The translations under genes and the position numbers were made by a program. The notes under the pieces were generated by a model that saw only the letters and a program-made list of their open reading frames with translations, was not told the DNA's origin and did not search any database. Shown in pieces: positions 19,624-27,741 of a DNA stretch of 64,000 nt (position 1 is the stretch's first letter; each line of letters opens with the position of its first letter). Source of the stretch: Dinoroseobacter sp049801095. GTDB lineage: Bacteria; Pseudomonadota; Alphaproteobacteria; Rhodobacterales; Rhodobacteraceae. The stretch lies in contig NZ_JBNAGH010000004.1 of the NCBI RefSeq assembly GCF_049801095.1, forward strand, positions 1 through 64,000, read 5' to 3'.

Positions 19624-21026
19624 CCCTGCCCGCCAATGTGGCTGCCGCCAAGGAAGCCCTCGCCCATCTCGACATCGAGCAGAATGACAACGCGATCAAA
19701 TCCAAGAGCCGGGATTTCTTCTGGTACTCGCCCGTGCTCAAGGCGCGGATGGATCACCTGATCGCGGATTTCGTGGTCAGCCCCCGGAACGAGGCCGAGG
19801 TGATTGAGATCCTGCGGGTCTGCTACGCCCATGACGTGCCGGTGACCACACGCGGCGCGGGCACCGGGAATTACGGGCAGGCCATGCCCATGCGCGGCGG
19901 CTGCGTCATGCATCTGCGCCATATGACGGCGGTGAAGGAAATCGCGCCGGGTCGGGTGGTCTGCGAGCCGGGGATCCTGCTCAAGGATCTGGACGCGGCC
20001 TGCAAAGCGGATTCGGGCCAGGAGATCCGCATGTTCTCCTCGACCTGGGCCACGGCGACGATTGGCGGGTTCATCGCCGGGGGCTCCGGCGGCGTCGGCT
20101 CCTGCACCTGGGGGTCCTTGCGGGATCTGGGCAATATCATCCGGCTGCGCGTGGTGACCATGGAGGAAGAGCCGCGTGTGCTGGAGTTCCGCGGCGAGGA
20201 ACTTGCGCGCGTCTCCCATGCCTATGGCACGAACGGGATCATCACCGAGATCGAGATGCCGCTGGCGCCCGCCTATGACTGGGTCGAGATGTTCGTGGCC
20301 TGCGAGGATTTCATGGATGCGGCCCGCTTTGCAGAGGAGCTGGCCAATGAGGACGGGATCCTGATCAAGCTCGCCAGCGTCTATGAGGCCCCGGCGCCGC
20401 TTGACTACTTCCAGCGTGTGAAGCCCCATATCTCGGACAAGGAAACCCTGATCGGCCTCATGGTCGCGCCCCATTCCATGGACGGGTTCGAGACCTTTCT
20501 CGGGCGGCGTCCGCAGGCGCGGATTGTCTATCGCTCGGATGCCAGCGATTGGGAGCGTGGGCCCGGGCCGGTCTTTGAATATGGCTGGAACCACACGACC
20601 CTGCGGGCGCTGAAGGTGGATCCGAGCATCACCTATCTGCAGGTGCGCTACGGCTTTCCCGAGCATCTCAGCCTGATCGAGAAGATGCGCGACGCATTCA
20701 GCCCCGAAGTGCTCCAGCATCTGGAGGTGCTGCGTGAGAACGGCAAGGTGATGTTTGCCGGGCTGAGCCTTGTGAAATTCACCTCCGAGGAGCGGTTGGA
20801 CGAGATCATCCGGATCCATGAGGAGGCCGGGGCCATGATCTTCAACCCCCATCGTTATACGCTGGAGGAAGGTGGGCGGCAGACCGTGGATGACCGGCAA
20901 TTGGCCTTCAAACGGGAGGCGGATCCAAAAGGCCTGCTCAACCCGGGCAAGATGATCGCCTGGGATGATCCGGATTTCGATTTCTCGGAAATGTATGCCT
21001 ACCCGAAGATGACCGCGGCGGAATGA
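19620..21026 (+). CDS. FAD-binding (PCMH-type) oxidoreductase
   Basis: 468-residue flavoprotein of the vanillyl-alcohol oxidase/D-lactate dehydrogenase superfamily. The FAD domain has PVTTRGAGTGNYGQAMP near residue 78 and TIGGFIAGGSGGVGSCTWG near 144, in the place of the usual GGN/GxG FAD loops. The C-terminus closes with DPKGLLNPGKMIAW. It probably oxidises an intermediate of the operon's pathway. The start overlaps the deaminase stop by 4 bases. The electron acceptor and substrate cannot be told from sequence. Confidence 0.86.
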   Translation: MTLPANVAAAKEALAHLDIEQNDNAIKSKSRDFFWYSPVLKARMDHLIADFVVSPRNEAEVIEILRVCYAHDVPVTTRGAGTGNYGQAMPMRGGCVMHLRHMTAVKEIAPGRVVCEPGILLKDLDAACKADSGQEIRMFSSTWATATIGGFIAGGSGGVGSCTWGSLRDLGNIIRLRVVTMEEEPRVLEFRGEELARVSHAYGTNGIITEIEMPLAPAYDWVEMFVACEDFMDAARFAEELANEDGILIKLASVYEAPAPLDYFQRVKPHISDKETLIGLMVAPHSMDGFETFLGRRPQARIVYRSDASDWERGPGPVFEYGWNHTTLRALKVDPSITYLQVRYGFPEHLSLIEKMRDAFSPEVLQHLEVLRENGKVMFAGLSLVKFTSEERLDEIIRIHEEAGAMIFNPHRYTLEEGGRQTVDDRQLAFKREADPKGLLNPGKMIAWDDPDFDFSEMYAYPKMTAAE

Positions 21027-21078
21027 CGGGAATGACGCAGGATCCAATTGTGGGCTGCGCCCAAGGAGATGCCCGCGT

Positions 21079-21143
21079 TTGGGGGGCTCTGCCCCCCGGC
21101 TGCGCCGCAGCCTCCCCCCGGGATATTTCCAGACTTAAGAAGG
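21079..21143 (+). repeat. GC-rich hairpin repeat ending in a GGGATATTT element and Shine-Dalgarno
   Basis: A G6/C6-rich hairpin (GGGGGGCTCTGCCCCCC and CTGCGCCGCAG) is followed by CCCCCCGGGATATTT and AAGAAGGA, which supplies the ribosome-binding site of the 21151 gene. The AT-rich ending resembles the GGAGTATTT repeats elsewhere in the window. Confidence 0.55.
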
Positions 21144-21150
21144 ATTGATC

Positions 21151-21747
21151 ATGGCGGCGGATGGCAAAGGGCGCGTTCTGGTACTGGCGGCCCATCCCTG
21201 TCCCGAGAGCTTTTCCCAGGCCCTGCATGCGCGGGTGGTGAAGACCCTGACGGCGCAAGGCTGGGAGGTGGATGATTGCGATCTCTATGCCGAGGGGTTC
21301 GACCCGGTTCTGTCCGAGACCGGGCGGCGCGGCTATCACGAGGAGCCTGCGAATATCGAGCCCGTGGCAGAGTACGTGGCGCGGCTGCGAGCGGCGGATG
21401 CCATGGTCATGGTCTTTCCGGTGTGGAATTTCGGCTATCCGGCGATCCTCAAAGGCTTTCTCGACCGGGTTTTTCTACCCGGCGTGTCGTTTAAACTGGT
21501 GGATGGCAAGGTAAAGCCCAATCTGACGCATATTAAAAGGCTCGCAGCTGTGACAACCTATGGAGGTACGCGTACCCGTGCGTTTCTCGCAGGGGACCCG
21601 CCCCGTCACTGCGTCAAGCGGGCTGTCTGGCACGTTTGTCGTCCCTTCAAGATGCGGTATCTCGCGCTCTATGACATGAACCGCGCGACAGATGCCAAGC
21701 GGGCTGCCTTTCTCGACAAGGTCACCCGGGAGATGGAGGCTTTCTGA
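21151..21747 (+). CDS. NAD(P)H-dependent flavodoxin-fold oxidoreductase, first copy
   Basis: 198-residue member of the NQO/MdaB/KefF-type FMN reductase family. The first strand and phosphate loop VLVLAAHPCPESFSQAL bind FMN, and VFPVWNFGYPAILKGFLDRVFLPG is the family core. It is a cytoplasmic two-electron quinone or flavin reductase. The protein at 21747 is a paralogue sharing the same blocks, and the two genes overlap by one base. They may form a heterodimer or recycle the flavin/quinone used by the oxidoreductase at 19620. AAGGA precedes the ATG at 21151. Confidence 0.88.
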   Translation: MAADGKGRVLVLAAHPCPESFSQALHARVVKTLTAQGWEVDDCDLYAEGFDPVLSETGRRGYHEEPANIEPVAEYVARLRAADAMVMVFPVWNFGYPAILKGFLDRVFLPGVSFKLVDGKVKPNLTHIKRLAAVTTYGGTRTRAFLAGDPPRHCVKRAVWHVCRPFKMRYLALYDMNRATDAKRAAFLDKVTREMEAF

Positions 21748-22382
21748 TGCGCGCCTTGGTCGTGTATTGCCACCCGAAAAAGGGCAGCTTCAATGCTGCC
21801 GTGAAAGATACGGTTCTCGACAAGCTGCGCCGCGGGGGGGCGGAAGTGCGGTTGATCGATCTGTATGAGAGAGAGTTTGCGCCGGTCTTGCCCGCCTGCG
21901 AGCTCGATGCCTATCTGGACTGTCCGGACAATGTGGAGCCCGTGGCTCGGGATGTGGCCGATCTGCGATGGGCGGACACGTTGATCTTCGTTTACCCGAC
22001 CTGGTGGTACGGGTTGCCTGCGATGCTGAAGGGGTGGCTGGACCGGGTGCTTTTGCCCGATGTGGCTTTCCTGATGCCTGACGCGGAGAACAAGGATATT
22101 CGGCCGGGGCTGACGAACATCACCTCGCTTGGGGTGTTTACGACCTGCGGGGCGAGCCGTTGGCTCACCAGTCTGATCGGGGCGCCTGGGCGGCGGACGC
22201 TGACCCGGGGCGTGCGGCTGATCTGTGCCAAGGGCTGCAAGGTTCATTTCGCAGCCCATTACCTGATGGACAGTTCCACGCCCGAGAGCCGCGCCGCCCA
22301 TCTGGGTAAGGTCGGCAAGGTGATGGACAAGCTCATCGGCAAGGCGCCGCGCTCGCAGCCTCAGCCCACAGCGGTGGCCTGA
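21747..22382 (+). CDS. NAD(P)H-dependent flavodoxin-fold oxidoreductase, second copy
   Basis: 211-residue paralogue of the preceding protein. RALVVYCHPKKGSFNAAV is the FMN loop, then VYPTWWYGLPAMLKGWLDRVLLPD and FTTCGASRWLTSLIGAPGRR. The family uses NAD(P)H to reduce quinones, nitro groups or flavin. The doubled gene within a catabolic operon suggests two reductive steps or an obligate heteromer, which is inference. It ends 4 bases before the oxygenase gene. Confidence 0.88.
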   Translation: MRALVVYCHPKKGSFNAAVKDTVLDKLRRGGAEVRLIDLYEREFAPVLPACELDAYLDCPDNVEPVARDVADLRWADTLIFVYPTWWYGLPAMLKGWLDRVLLPDVAFLMPDAENKDIRPGLTNITSLGVFTTCGASRWLTSLIGAPGRRTLTRGVRLICAKGCKVHFAAHYLMDSSTPESRAAHLGKVGKVMDKLIGKAPRSQPQPTAVA

Positions 22383-22386
22383 GCAC

Positions 22387-23289
22387 ATGGAGATCCCCCT
22401 TCTTGATGCCCAGCGGATGGCCCAGGATCCGGATGGGTTTGCGACGGATCTCGGTCGGGCGGCACGGGGATCGGGGTTTTTCCTGCTCGAGAACCACGGG
22501 GTTTCGGCGGATCTGATCGCGCAGGTGCTCGCTCAGGGGGATGCCTTCTTTGCATTGCCAGAGGCCGAGAAGGCGCGCATTGCCATCGATGCGGGCAATC
22601 GCGGGTGGGCCTGGGAAGGCAGTGAAAAGCTCGATCCCGAGAGTGGTCAGGTGGACCGGAAAGAGGCCTTCAACATGGGGCTCAATCTGGCTGCGGACGA
22701 TCCGCGCATCCTCGCCGGGGAGCCGTTTCGTGGGGTCAATCGCTGGCCGGACCTGCCGGGGTTTGCGGAGACCTTGCGGCAGTATTTCGAGGCGGTTCAT
22801 GGCTTGGGCCAGCGCGTGATGCAGGCAGTGGCCCGGGATCTGGGCTTGCCTCCCGGGCATTTCGAGAAATCCTTCGATGCGCCCATGGCGACCCTGCGCC
22901 TGTTGAGTTATCCGGCGGGCTCCGCGACGGATGGGATCGGCGCGGGGGCCCATACGGATTATGGCGCGCTGACCTTCCTGCTGACGGACGGCGTGCCCGG
23001 ATTGCAGGTGCAGCCGCGCGGCCAGTCGGACTGGATCGATGTGCCGGATGTGCCCGGCGCCTATATCATCAATATCGGCGATTGCCTCATGCGCTGGTCC
23101 AACGACACCTATGTCTCGACGCCCCACCGGGTGCTGCCGCCGCCACGACAGCGGCGCTCCATCGCGTTTTTCCTCGACCCGAACCCGGAGGCGGAGGTGG
23201 CCTGTTTGCCCGGTCTGGGCGAGGCGAAATACGCCCCGATCTCGGGCGCGGAGTATCTGCGCAGCCGTTTGGAGGCAACCTATGGCTGA
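22387..23289 (+). CDS. Isopenicillin N synthase-family Fe(II)/2-oxoglutarate-type oxygenase
   Basis: 300-residue non-heme iron oxygenase. The DIOX_N region (residues ~3-110, FFLLENHGVSADLI) precedes a 2OG-Fe(II) domain with the facial triad His189, Asp191 (HTDYGALTFL) and His247 (STPHRV), and Arg256-x-Ser258 for the 2-oxoglutarate carboxylate. This family includes thymine-7-hydroxylase and other ring or side-chain hydroxylases, which would suit heterocycle catabolism. It overlaps the creatininase gene by 8 bases. Substrate unknown. Confidence 0.9.
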   Translation: MEIPLLDAQRMAQDPDGFATDLGRAARGSGFFLLENHGVSADLIAQVLAQGDAFFALPEAEKARIAIDAGNRGWAWEGSEKLDPESGQVDRKEAFNMGLNLAADDPRILAGEPFRGVNRWPDLPGFAETLRQYFEAVHGLGQRVMQAVARDLGLPPGHFEKSFDAPMATLRLLSYPAGSATDGIGAGAHTDYGALTFLLTDGVPGLQVQPRGQSDWIDVPDVPGAYIINIGDCLMRWSNDTYVSTPHRVLPPPRQRRSIAFFLDPNPEAEVACLPGLGEAKYAPISGAEYLRSRLEATYG

Positions 23290-24079
23290 GCGTCGACACT
23301 GGTGGGCCGAATACCGGACAACGGAATTCGAGGGTCTCGATCCAGAGCGGGTGATCGCGATCCTGCCCACGGCTGCGATTGAGCAGCACGGGCCGCATCT
23401 GCCAACGGGCACCGACACGATGATCATGCAGGGCATGCTGGACGCGCTCTGCACGGCCCTGCCCGAGGATCTGGAGATCCGGATCCTGCCGATCCAGGCG
23501 GTGGGCAAGTCGAACGAACATATCCACGCGCCGGGAACACTGACGCTGGAAGCCGAAACCGCCCTGGGCGCCTGGCGCGAGGTGGGCCTGTCCATTGCGC
23601 GCACCGGGCTGCGCAAGGTGGTCTGCATCAACTCCCATGGGGGCAATCTGGATCTGGTTTCGATCCTGAGCCGGGAGCTGCGCGTGCGCGCGGGCATGCT
23701 GGCGGTCAAAGCGCAGTGGATGAGCTTTGGCACGCCGGAGGGGATGTATTCCGAGGCGGAGCGGGCCTTCGGCATTCATGGCGGCGATGTGGAGACCTCA
23801 CTGATGCTCGCCTTCCGACCCGAGACGGTGGATTTGTCCCAAGCGCAGGCCTTTCGCTCCAGTGCCGAGAGCGCACCGATCTCGCCGATCGGGCCGTTGA
23901 GCCTGGGCTGGGTGTCGTCCGATTTGAACCAGGCGGGCACCGTGGGCGATGCCAGCGCCGGGACGGCCGAGAAAGGCCGCGCGACCTGCGCCCATCAAGT
24001 GGCTGGGATGATTGATCTCTTGCGCAAGCTGCGCGATCTGCCCCTGGACGGCGTGACGGCGACCTATCCGGACGTGTAA
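23282..24079 (+). CDS. Creatininase-family amidohydrolase
   Basis: 265-residue member of the creatinine amidohydrolase family, which opens cyclic amides or cleaves formamides. The metal ligands are visible in AAIEQHGPHLPTGTD (Glu34, His36, Asp45), NSHGGNLDL and HGGDVETSLML. I started it at 23282, 8 bases inside the oxygenase gene; the frame is open further upstream only as a shadow. Related proteins include creatininase, ArfB deformylase and mycofactocin MftE. Last gene of the operon; a 10-bp hairpin follows. Confidence 0.9.
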   Translation: MAERRHWWAEYRTTEFEGLDPERVIAILPTAAIEQHGPHLPTGTDTMIMQGMLDALCTALPEDLEIRILPIQAVGKSNEHIHAPGTLTLEAETALGAWREVGLSIARTGLRKVVCINSHGGNLDLVSILSRELRVRAGMLAVKAQWMSFGTPEGMYSEAERAFGIHGGDVETSLMLAFRPETVDLSQAQAFRSSAESAPISPIGPLSLGWVSSDLNQAGTVGDASAGTAEKGRATCAHQVAGMIDLLRKLRDLPLDGVTATYPDV

Positions 24080-25400
24080 ACGTGGCGCCCTGCGCCTGCG
24101 CAGGGCGCGGACCCGCGTCGCAGCTGGGGTTGCAACAAGATCCTGACCAAAGGCCCAAGCGCGTCCGCGGCGCCCCCCAGCGGGGGGGGCCCCGCGCACC
24201 CCCACCCAAAACCAACACAAAAAGCGGCGGGGACCCCAGGAACCCCACGCTGGAATAGGTGGTCGTATAGGCGCCCGTCGCCTTGATCAGCACCCGGTCC
24301 CCGGAAGCCAGCGCCAGCGGCAGATGCATCGGGCGCTTCTCATAGAGCACGTCGGCACTGTCGCAGGACGGACCGGCGACGATGCAGGGCCCAAGCTCGC
24401 CCCCATCATGGGGCGTCTCGAACTGATAGCGGATCGCCTCCTCTATGGTCTCCGCCAGTCCCGAGAACTTCCCGATGTCGAGATAGACCCAGCGGCAGAG
24501 ATCATCCTCGGATTTCCGCGACACGAGCAAGACCTCGGCCACGATCATTCCGGCTTCGGCCACCAGCCCACGCCCGGGCTCGGCCATCACCGTCGCAGCA
24601 CCAAACCGCGCCTGAACCAATGCCGCCACCCGCGCAGCATAGGTCTCGGCCTCGAGCACCGGATCGCCATAGAAGGCCGGGAACCCACCACCGATATTGA
24701 TCAACGTCAGGTCATGGCCCTGCGCCCGGCCCGCATGCCAGATCTCGGCCATGGCATCGAGCGTCTCCGCCCACATGCCCGGATCCCGGGTCTGGGAGCC
24801 CACATGGAAGCTGAGCCCAACGGGCCGCAGCCCGAGATAGGCCGCCCGATCCATGAGACGCAGGGCCATCTCCGGGGCGCAGCCGAACTTGCGCGAGAGC
24901 GGCCAGTCCGCCCCGGTCGCCCCGACAAGCACGCGCAGGAACACCCGCGCGCCCGGCGCGTGTGCAGCGATCTTGTCGAGCTCGGCCTCCGCATCCGCCG
25001 CGAAGAGATCAATCCCATGGGCATGGGCATAGGCGATGTCCGACACCCGCTTGATCGTGTTCCCGAAGGAGATCTTTTCCGGCGACGCGCCCGCGGCCAG
25101 CGCCATCTCGATCTCGCCGCGCGATGCCGCATCGAACCCGCAACCCTCGGCCGCCAGTGCGCGCAACACTTCCGGCGCCGGGTTGGCCTTCATCGCATAA
25201 TGGATCAGCGTGCCCTGCCCCAACCCGCGCGCCAGAGCGTGGTACTTGGCCACCACCGCGCCGCAATCCAGCACCAGCGTCGGGCGATCGAACACGCGCC
25301 CATCGATAAACGCGCGCAGGCGATCTTCGACGGCATCAGAAGCGAGAGAAACAGGCGCAATGGGCGCCACACGGGCGAGCCCGGTTACGTAAGCGTTCAT
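23706..25400 (-). CDS. Ornithine/diamine decarboxylase, 3' end abnormal (stop codon displaced)
   Basis: PLP fold-type III decarboxylase making putrescine from ornithine (or cadaverine from lysine). HYAMKANPAPEVLRAL carries the PLP Lys; FGNTIKRVSDIAYA, the GGGFPAFYG phosphate loop, AEPGRGLVAEAG and GPSCDSADVLYEK with the catalytic Cys are intact. Start 25400 is placed by GGAG six bases upstream. The family normally ends about ten residues after GAYTTTYSSVGFNGFPPL. Here the match stops at YSSVGF (about 24245), then LGSPPL and low-complexity Gly/Pro sequence follow. No stop occurs for another ~170 codons, so the frame runs antisense through the last 374 bases of the creatininase gene. The biologically real end is probably near 24210-24240; a rearrangement, frameshift or assembly fault is likely. 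Confidence 0.75.
   Translation of the reverse strand: MNAYVTGLARVAPIAPVSLASDAVEDRLRAFIDGRVFDRPTLVLDCGAVVAKYHALARGLGQGTLIHYAMKANPAPEVLRALAAEGCGFDAASRGEIEMALAAGASPEKISFGNTIKRVSDIAYAHAHGIDLFAADAEAELDKIAAHAPGARVFLRVLVGATGADWPLSRKFGCAPEMALRLMDRAAYLGLRPVGLSFHVGSQTRDPGMWAETLDAMAEIWHAGRAQGHDLTLINIGGGFPAFYGDPVLEAETYAARVAALVQARFGAATVMAEPGRGLVAEAGMIVAEVLLVSRKSEDDLCRWVYLDIGKFSGLAETIEEAIRYQFETPHDGGELGPCIVAGPSCDSADVLYEKRPMHLPLALASGDRVLIKATGAYTTTYSSVGFLGSPPLFVLVLGGGARGPPRWGAPRTRLGLWSGSCCNPSCDAGPRPAQAQGATFTRPDRSPSRRPGADRAACARDQSSQPLDGRRSRGLSRPSRRWHRPRCPPGSNRTTPSPGSTARSARSVRSRHWSERPALGTNPPSRVGRRASVRSPHRRHECRRPAPPRNTSPPACQSSSTAL
24085..24108. terminator. Hairpin after the creatininase gene
   Basis: 10-bp perfect stem (24085-24094 with 24099-24108) with a 4-base loop, 5 bases after the operon's last stop. 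No T tract, so termination is tentative. A second GC-only hairpin with a G8 run lies at 24172-24190. Confidence 0.45.
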
Positions 25401-25477
25401 GGTCATCTCCATCAGACCCGGGCCCTTGCGGTCCCGACCAGTACCAAAGAAGACGTTACCGTCGCTACATAACCCAT

Positions 25478-25497
25478 TTGGATCCGCTTGGATCCGC
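25478..25497. repeat. Tandem 10-bp direct repeat upstream of the decarboxylase
   Basis: Two perfect copies of TTGGATCCGC lie head to tail, 78-97 bases upstream of the decarboxylase ATG. Spacing of one helical turn suits an activator or repressor site. Confidence 0.5.
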
Positions 25498-25766
25498 CCC
25501 GGCAGAGGCGCGTGCGTTGGCGTCAATACGGGCGCATATGGAACCATTGCTGAGTCGGATCAATAGTTTTCTGAAGCGCCGCGAGCATTTTTTTGCCCTC
25601 GCGCCAGCCTGCCGAGCGGCCCCAACAGATCCGCATCAGACCAGCTCGGACCAAGACGCGTCGCGCCCCATAAACTGACAGGCAATTGGCGCGCAAATCG
25701 AGGCGGTCGAGACCGTTCGTTTGGTCCCGGGCGACGAAAACAAGCCCCGCCCTCTAGCCAAGTCAC

Positions 25767-25803
25767 AAAAAAAATCCCCGCAACCTGTCTTGGGCTGCGA
25801 GGA
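25767..25803 (-). terminator. Rho-independent terminator of the minus-strand binding-protein gene
   Basis: On the minus strand a 7-bp stem (25796-25802 with 25776-25782, one G-U pair) is followed by an ATTTTTTTT tract. Confidence 0.8.
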
Positions 25804-25825
25804 TCAAATTCAGCTTTGCGCAGGC

Positions 25826-26812
25826 TCAGTTCAGCGCCGCATCCGTGATGGCGTGAGTCCAGGCGCCCTCAGGCTCCTTGGTGATCACCGGGTCAGAGCC
25901 GCCGCCCAGCAGGGTCGCCACCGTGCGGTCGAAATCCGCCGGATCCAGCGTCCCGTTGGAGCCCGCGGTCAGCTTGGCGATCTCGCCCATCATCCGCTTC
26001 TGGTGGGTTTCGGTCTGGGCTCCGGTCGCGTCATTGTCGAGCACGATCTCGGCGGCTTCATCCGGGTTCGCCTCGGCGTATTTCCAGCCCTTCATGGAGG
26101 CGCGCACGAAGCGGACCATTTTGTCCACGAAAGCCGGATCCGAGAGGTTCTCCTCCAGCGCGTAGATCCCGTCTTCGAGAGTGGCCACGCCCTGCTCTTC
26201 GTATTTAAAGGTCACCAGTTCCTCCGGGCTGACCCCGGCGTCGATCACCTGCCAATACTCGTTATAGGTCATGGTCGAGATGCAATCGGCCTGACGCTGG
26301 AGCAGCGGATCCACATTGAAGCCCTGCTTGAGCACCGTGATGCCCTCATCCCCGCCATCGGTGGGGATGCCCAGCTGGCTCATCCAGCTCAGGAACGGGT
26401 ATTCATTGCCGAAGAACCAAACGCCGATGGTTTTGCCTTTGAAGTCCTCAGGGCCGGTGATCCCGGTATCCTTCCAGCAGGTCAGCATCAGGCCCGAGCT
26501 CTTGAACGGCTGGGCGATGTTCACCACCGGCAAACCCTTTTCCCGCGCCGCGAGCGCGGACGGCATCCAGTTTAGCATCACATCGGCGCCACCGCCCGCG
26601 AGCACCTGGGGCGGCGCGATGTCAGGACCACCCGGCAGGATCGTCACGTCGAGATCCTCTTCCTCGTAGAACCCCTTGTCGAGCGCCACGTAATAGCCCG
26701 CGAATTGGGCCTGCGTGACCCATTGCAGCTGCAGCTTCACCTCATCCGCAGCCTGAGCCGCCGAAGCTCCAAACATGGCCGCCATGCCCGCACCGATCAA
26801 TGCCGTCTTCAT
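25826..26812 (-). CDS. ABC importer substrate-binding protein, NMT1/THI5-like, for the pyrimidine island
   Basis: 328-residue periplasmic binding protein with a signal peptide (residues ~1-22, ending AAQAAD). KLQLQWVTQAQFAGYYVALDK and LPGGPD are typical of the THI5-like family; GVWFFGNEYPFLSW and CISTMTYNEYW form later pocket strands. It probably delivers a pyrimidine to the permeases at 27742 and 28638 and the ATPase at 29751. GGGAGA precedes the ATG at 26812; the frame is open upstream but is not protein-like. A RutR-like palindrome sits 62-77 bases upstream. Own terminator downstream. Confidence 0.88.
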   Translation of the reverse strand: MKTALIGAGMAAMFGASAAQAADEVKLQLQWVTQAQFAGYYVALDKGFYEEEDLDVTILPGGPDIAPPQVLAGGGADVMLNWMPSALAAREKGLPVVNIAQPFKSSGLMLTCWKDTGITGPEDFKGKTIGVWFFGNEYPFLSWMSQLGIPTDGGDEGITVLKQGFNVDPLLQRQADCISTMTYNEYWQVIDAGVSPEELVTFKYEEQGVATLEDGIYALEENLSDPAFVDKMVRFVRASMKGWKYAEANPDEAAEIVLDNDATGAQTETHQKRMMGEIAKLTAGSNGTLDPADFDRTVATLLGGGSDPVITKEPEGAWTHAITDAALN

Positions 26813-26873
26813 ACAAGTCTCCCGTCGTGATTCGTGTTCCCTGGCCACGTATTCCCGTGTGCCCATTGATATT

Positions 26874-26889
26874 TTGACCAATGTGTCAG
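26874..26889 (-). promoter_or_regulatory. RutR-like operator upstream of the pyrimidine-island binding protein
   Basis: TTGACCA-AT-GTGTCAG matches the E. coli RutR consensus TTGACCA-NN-TGGTCAA in the whole left half and in four of seven positions in the right half. Confidence 0.5.
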
Positions 26890-27059
26890 GAAACACCAGC
26901 AAGCGCTGCGGCCATCGGGAAAAAACATCGCGTTTCAAAGGTGATCTCGGGGAAACGGTCTCAATCTGAGCAGAACTCAGCCAGTCCCTCGGGAACTATC
27001 TTCGCAACCGCCAAAATGTGTTACCATAGGGTTAATTGTTCTTATGGGAGTACATGAAC

Positions 27060-27680
27060 ATGTTGCGTCGCGTTTCGGCCCTCGCCTTTGCTGCTTTGAC
27101 GGCCTCGGCTTTTTCCGCTCAGGCCGCTCCAATTGATTTGTCCTCGCTGATAGACACCTCCGGCAATCCGGTCTCGGTGCCCGAGCTGTCCATTTCGACA
27201 CCCGAGGTTGCCGCCACCATTTTCGTCGGCGGCGCGCCTGTCTTTGGCGTGCAGGAAGTCGTGTTCTGCGCATTCGACGGCACGACCTGCGCCAATGATC
27301 TGATCCTGACCTTTGCGACCCCCTCGACGGATGTGAGCTTTTCGGTCGGCGACGCGCTGCCGGTCGGGGCCGTGGATACCATCCAGGTTTCAGCCTTTGA
27401 TGCCATGAGCAATCTGCTCGGGACCGTGGATGTGGATTCGGGCGATCTTGCCGCAGGTGGCGCGGACGCGAATGGCATCTCGCAATTCACCGTTGATCTG
27501 AGCGCCTTTGGCACCATCGCAAGTGTCGAGATCGATGATCTGAACACCGCGGCAACGGGTGGGTTCTTCTACTACGACGTCAATGCGTCGCCGATCCCCC
27601 TGCCTGCGGCCTTGCCGCTGCTGGCGCTGGGTCTCGGCGCGCTGGGTGCTGCCAAGCGCCGGAAGCGCAAAGCGGCCTGA
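27060..27680 (+). CDS. VPLPA/PEP-CTERM sorting-domain exported protein
   Basis: 206-residue secreted protein of unknown role. A signal peptide covers residues ~1-22 (ending SAQAA), followed by a beta-rich, acidic, cysteine-poor middle. The C-terminal sorting tail has IPLPAALPLLALG, a short membrane helix and a basic KRRKRK end, the layout cleaved by exosortase-type enzymes. Two ATGs compete (27054 and 27060); GGGAG at 27046-27050 is better spaced from 27060. It stands alone between genes of the pyrimidine transporter on the other strand. A terminator follows. Confidence 0.82.
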   Translation: MLRRVSALAFAALTASAFSAQAAPIDLSSLIDTSGNPVSVPELSISTPEVAATIFVGGAPVFGVQEVVFCAFDGTTCANDLILTFATPSTDVSFSVGDALPVGAVDTIQVSAFDAMSNLLGTVDVDSGDLAAGGADANGISQFTVDLSAFGTIASVEIDDLNTAATGGFFYYDVNASPIPLPAALPLLALGLGALGAAKRRKRKAA

Positions 27681-27706
27681 AGCTCGTAAGTCTCTGGAAA
27701 ATGCGC

Positions 27707-27738
27707 GGGCGGCCCCTCGGGACCGCCCGTTTTCTTTT
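27707..27738 (+). terminator. Rho-independent terminator after the VPLPA gene
   Basis: 6-bp GGGCGG/CCGCCC stem with a 10-base loop followed by GTTTTCTTTT; it lies just before the convergent permease stop. Confidence 0.75.
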
Positions 27739-27741
27739 GGC

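Larger units (their letters stand above)
25401..25825. other. 425-base intergenic region upstream of the decarboxylase
   Basis: It contains a tandem 10-bp direct repeat (25478-25497) in the decarboxylase promoter region and the terminator of the 25826-26812 gene (25767-25802). A plus-strand 66-codon ORF (25478-25678) lacks a ribosome-binding site and family features. Nothing else recognised. Confidence 0.5.

Noticed and set aside
23087..23779. 230-codon minus-strand frame antisense to the creatininase gene
   Set aside because: No motif or ribosome-binding site; the creatininase frame is certain.
25478..25678. 66-codon plus-strand ORF in the decarboxylase upstream region
   Set aside because: No Shine-Dalgarno, starts inside the tandem repeat, and has no family features.
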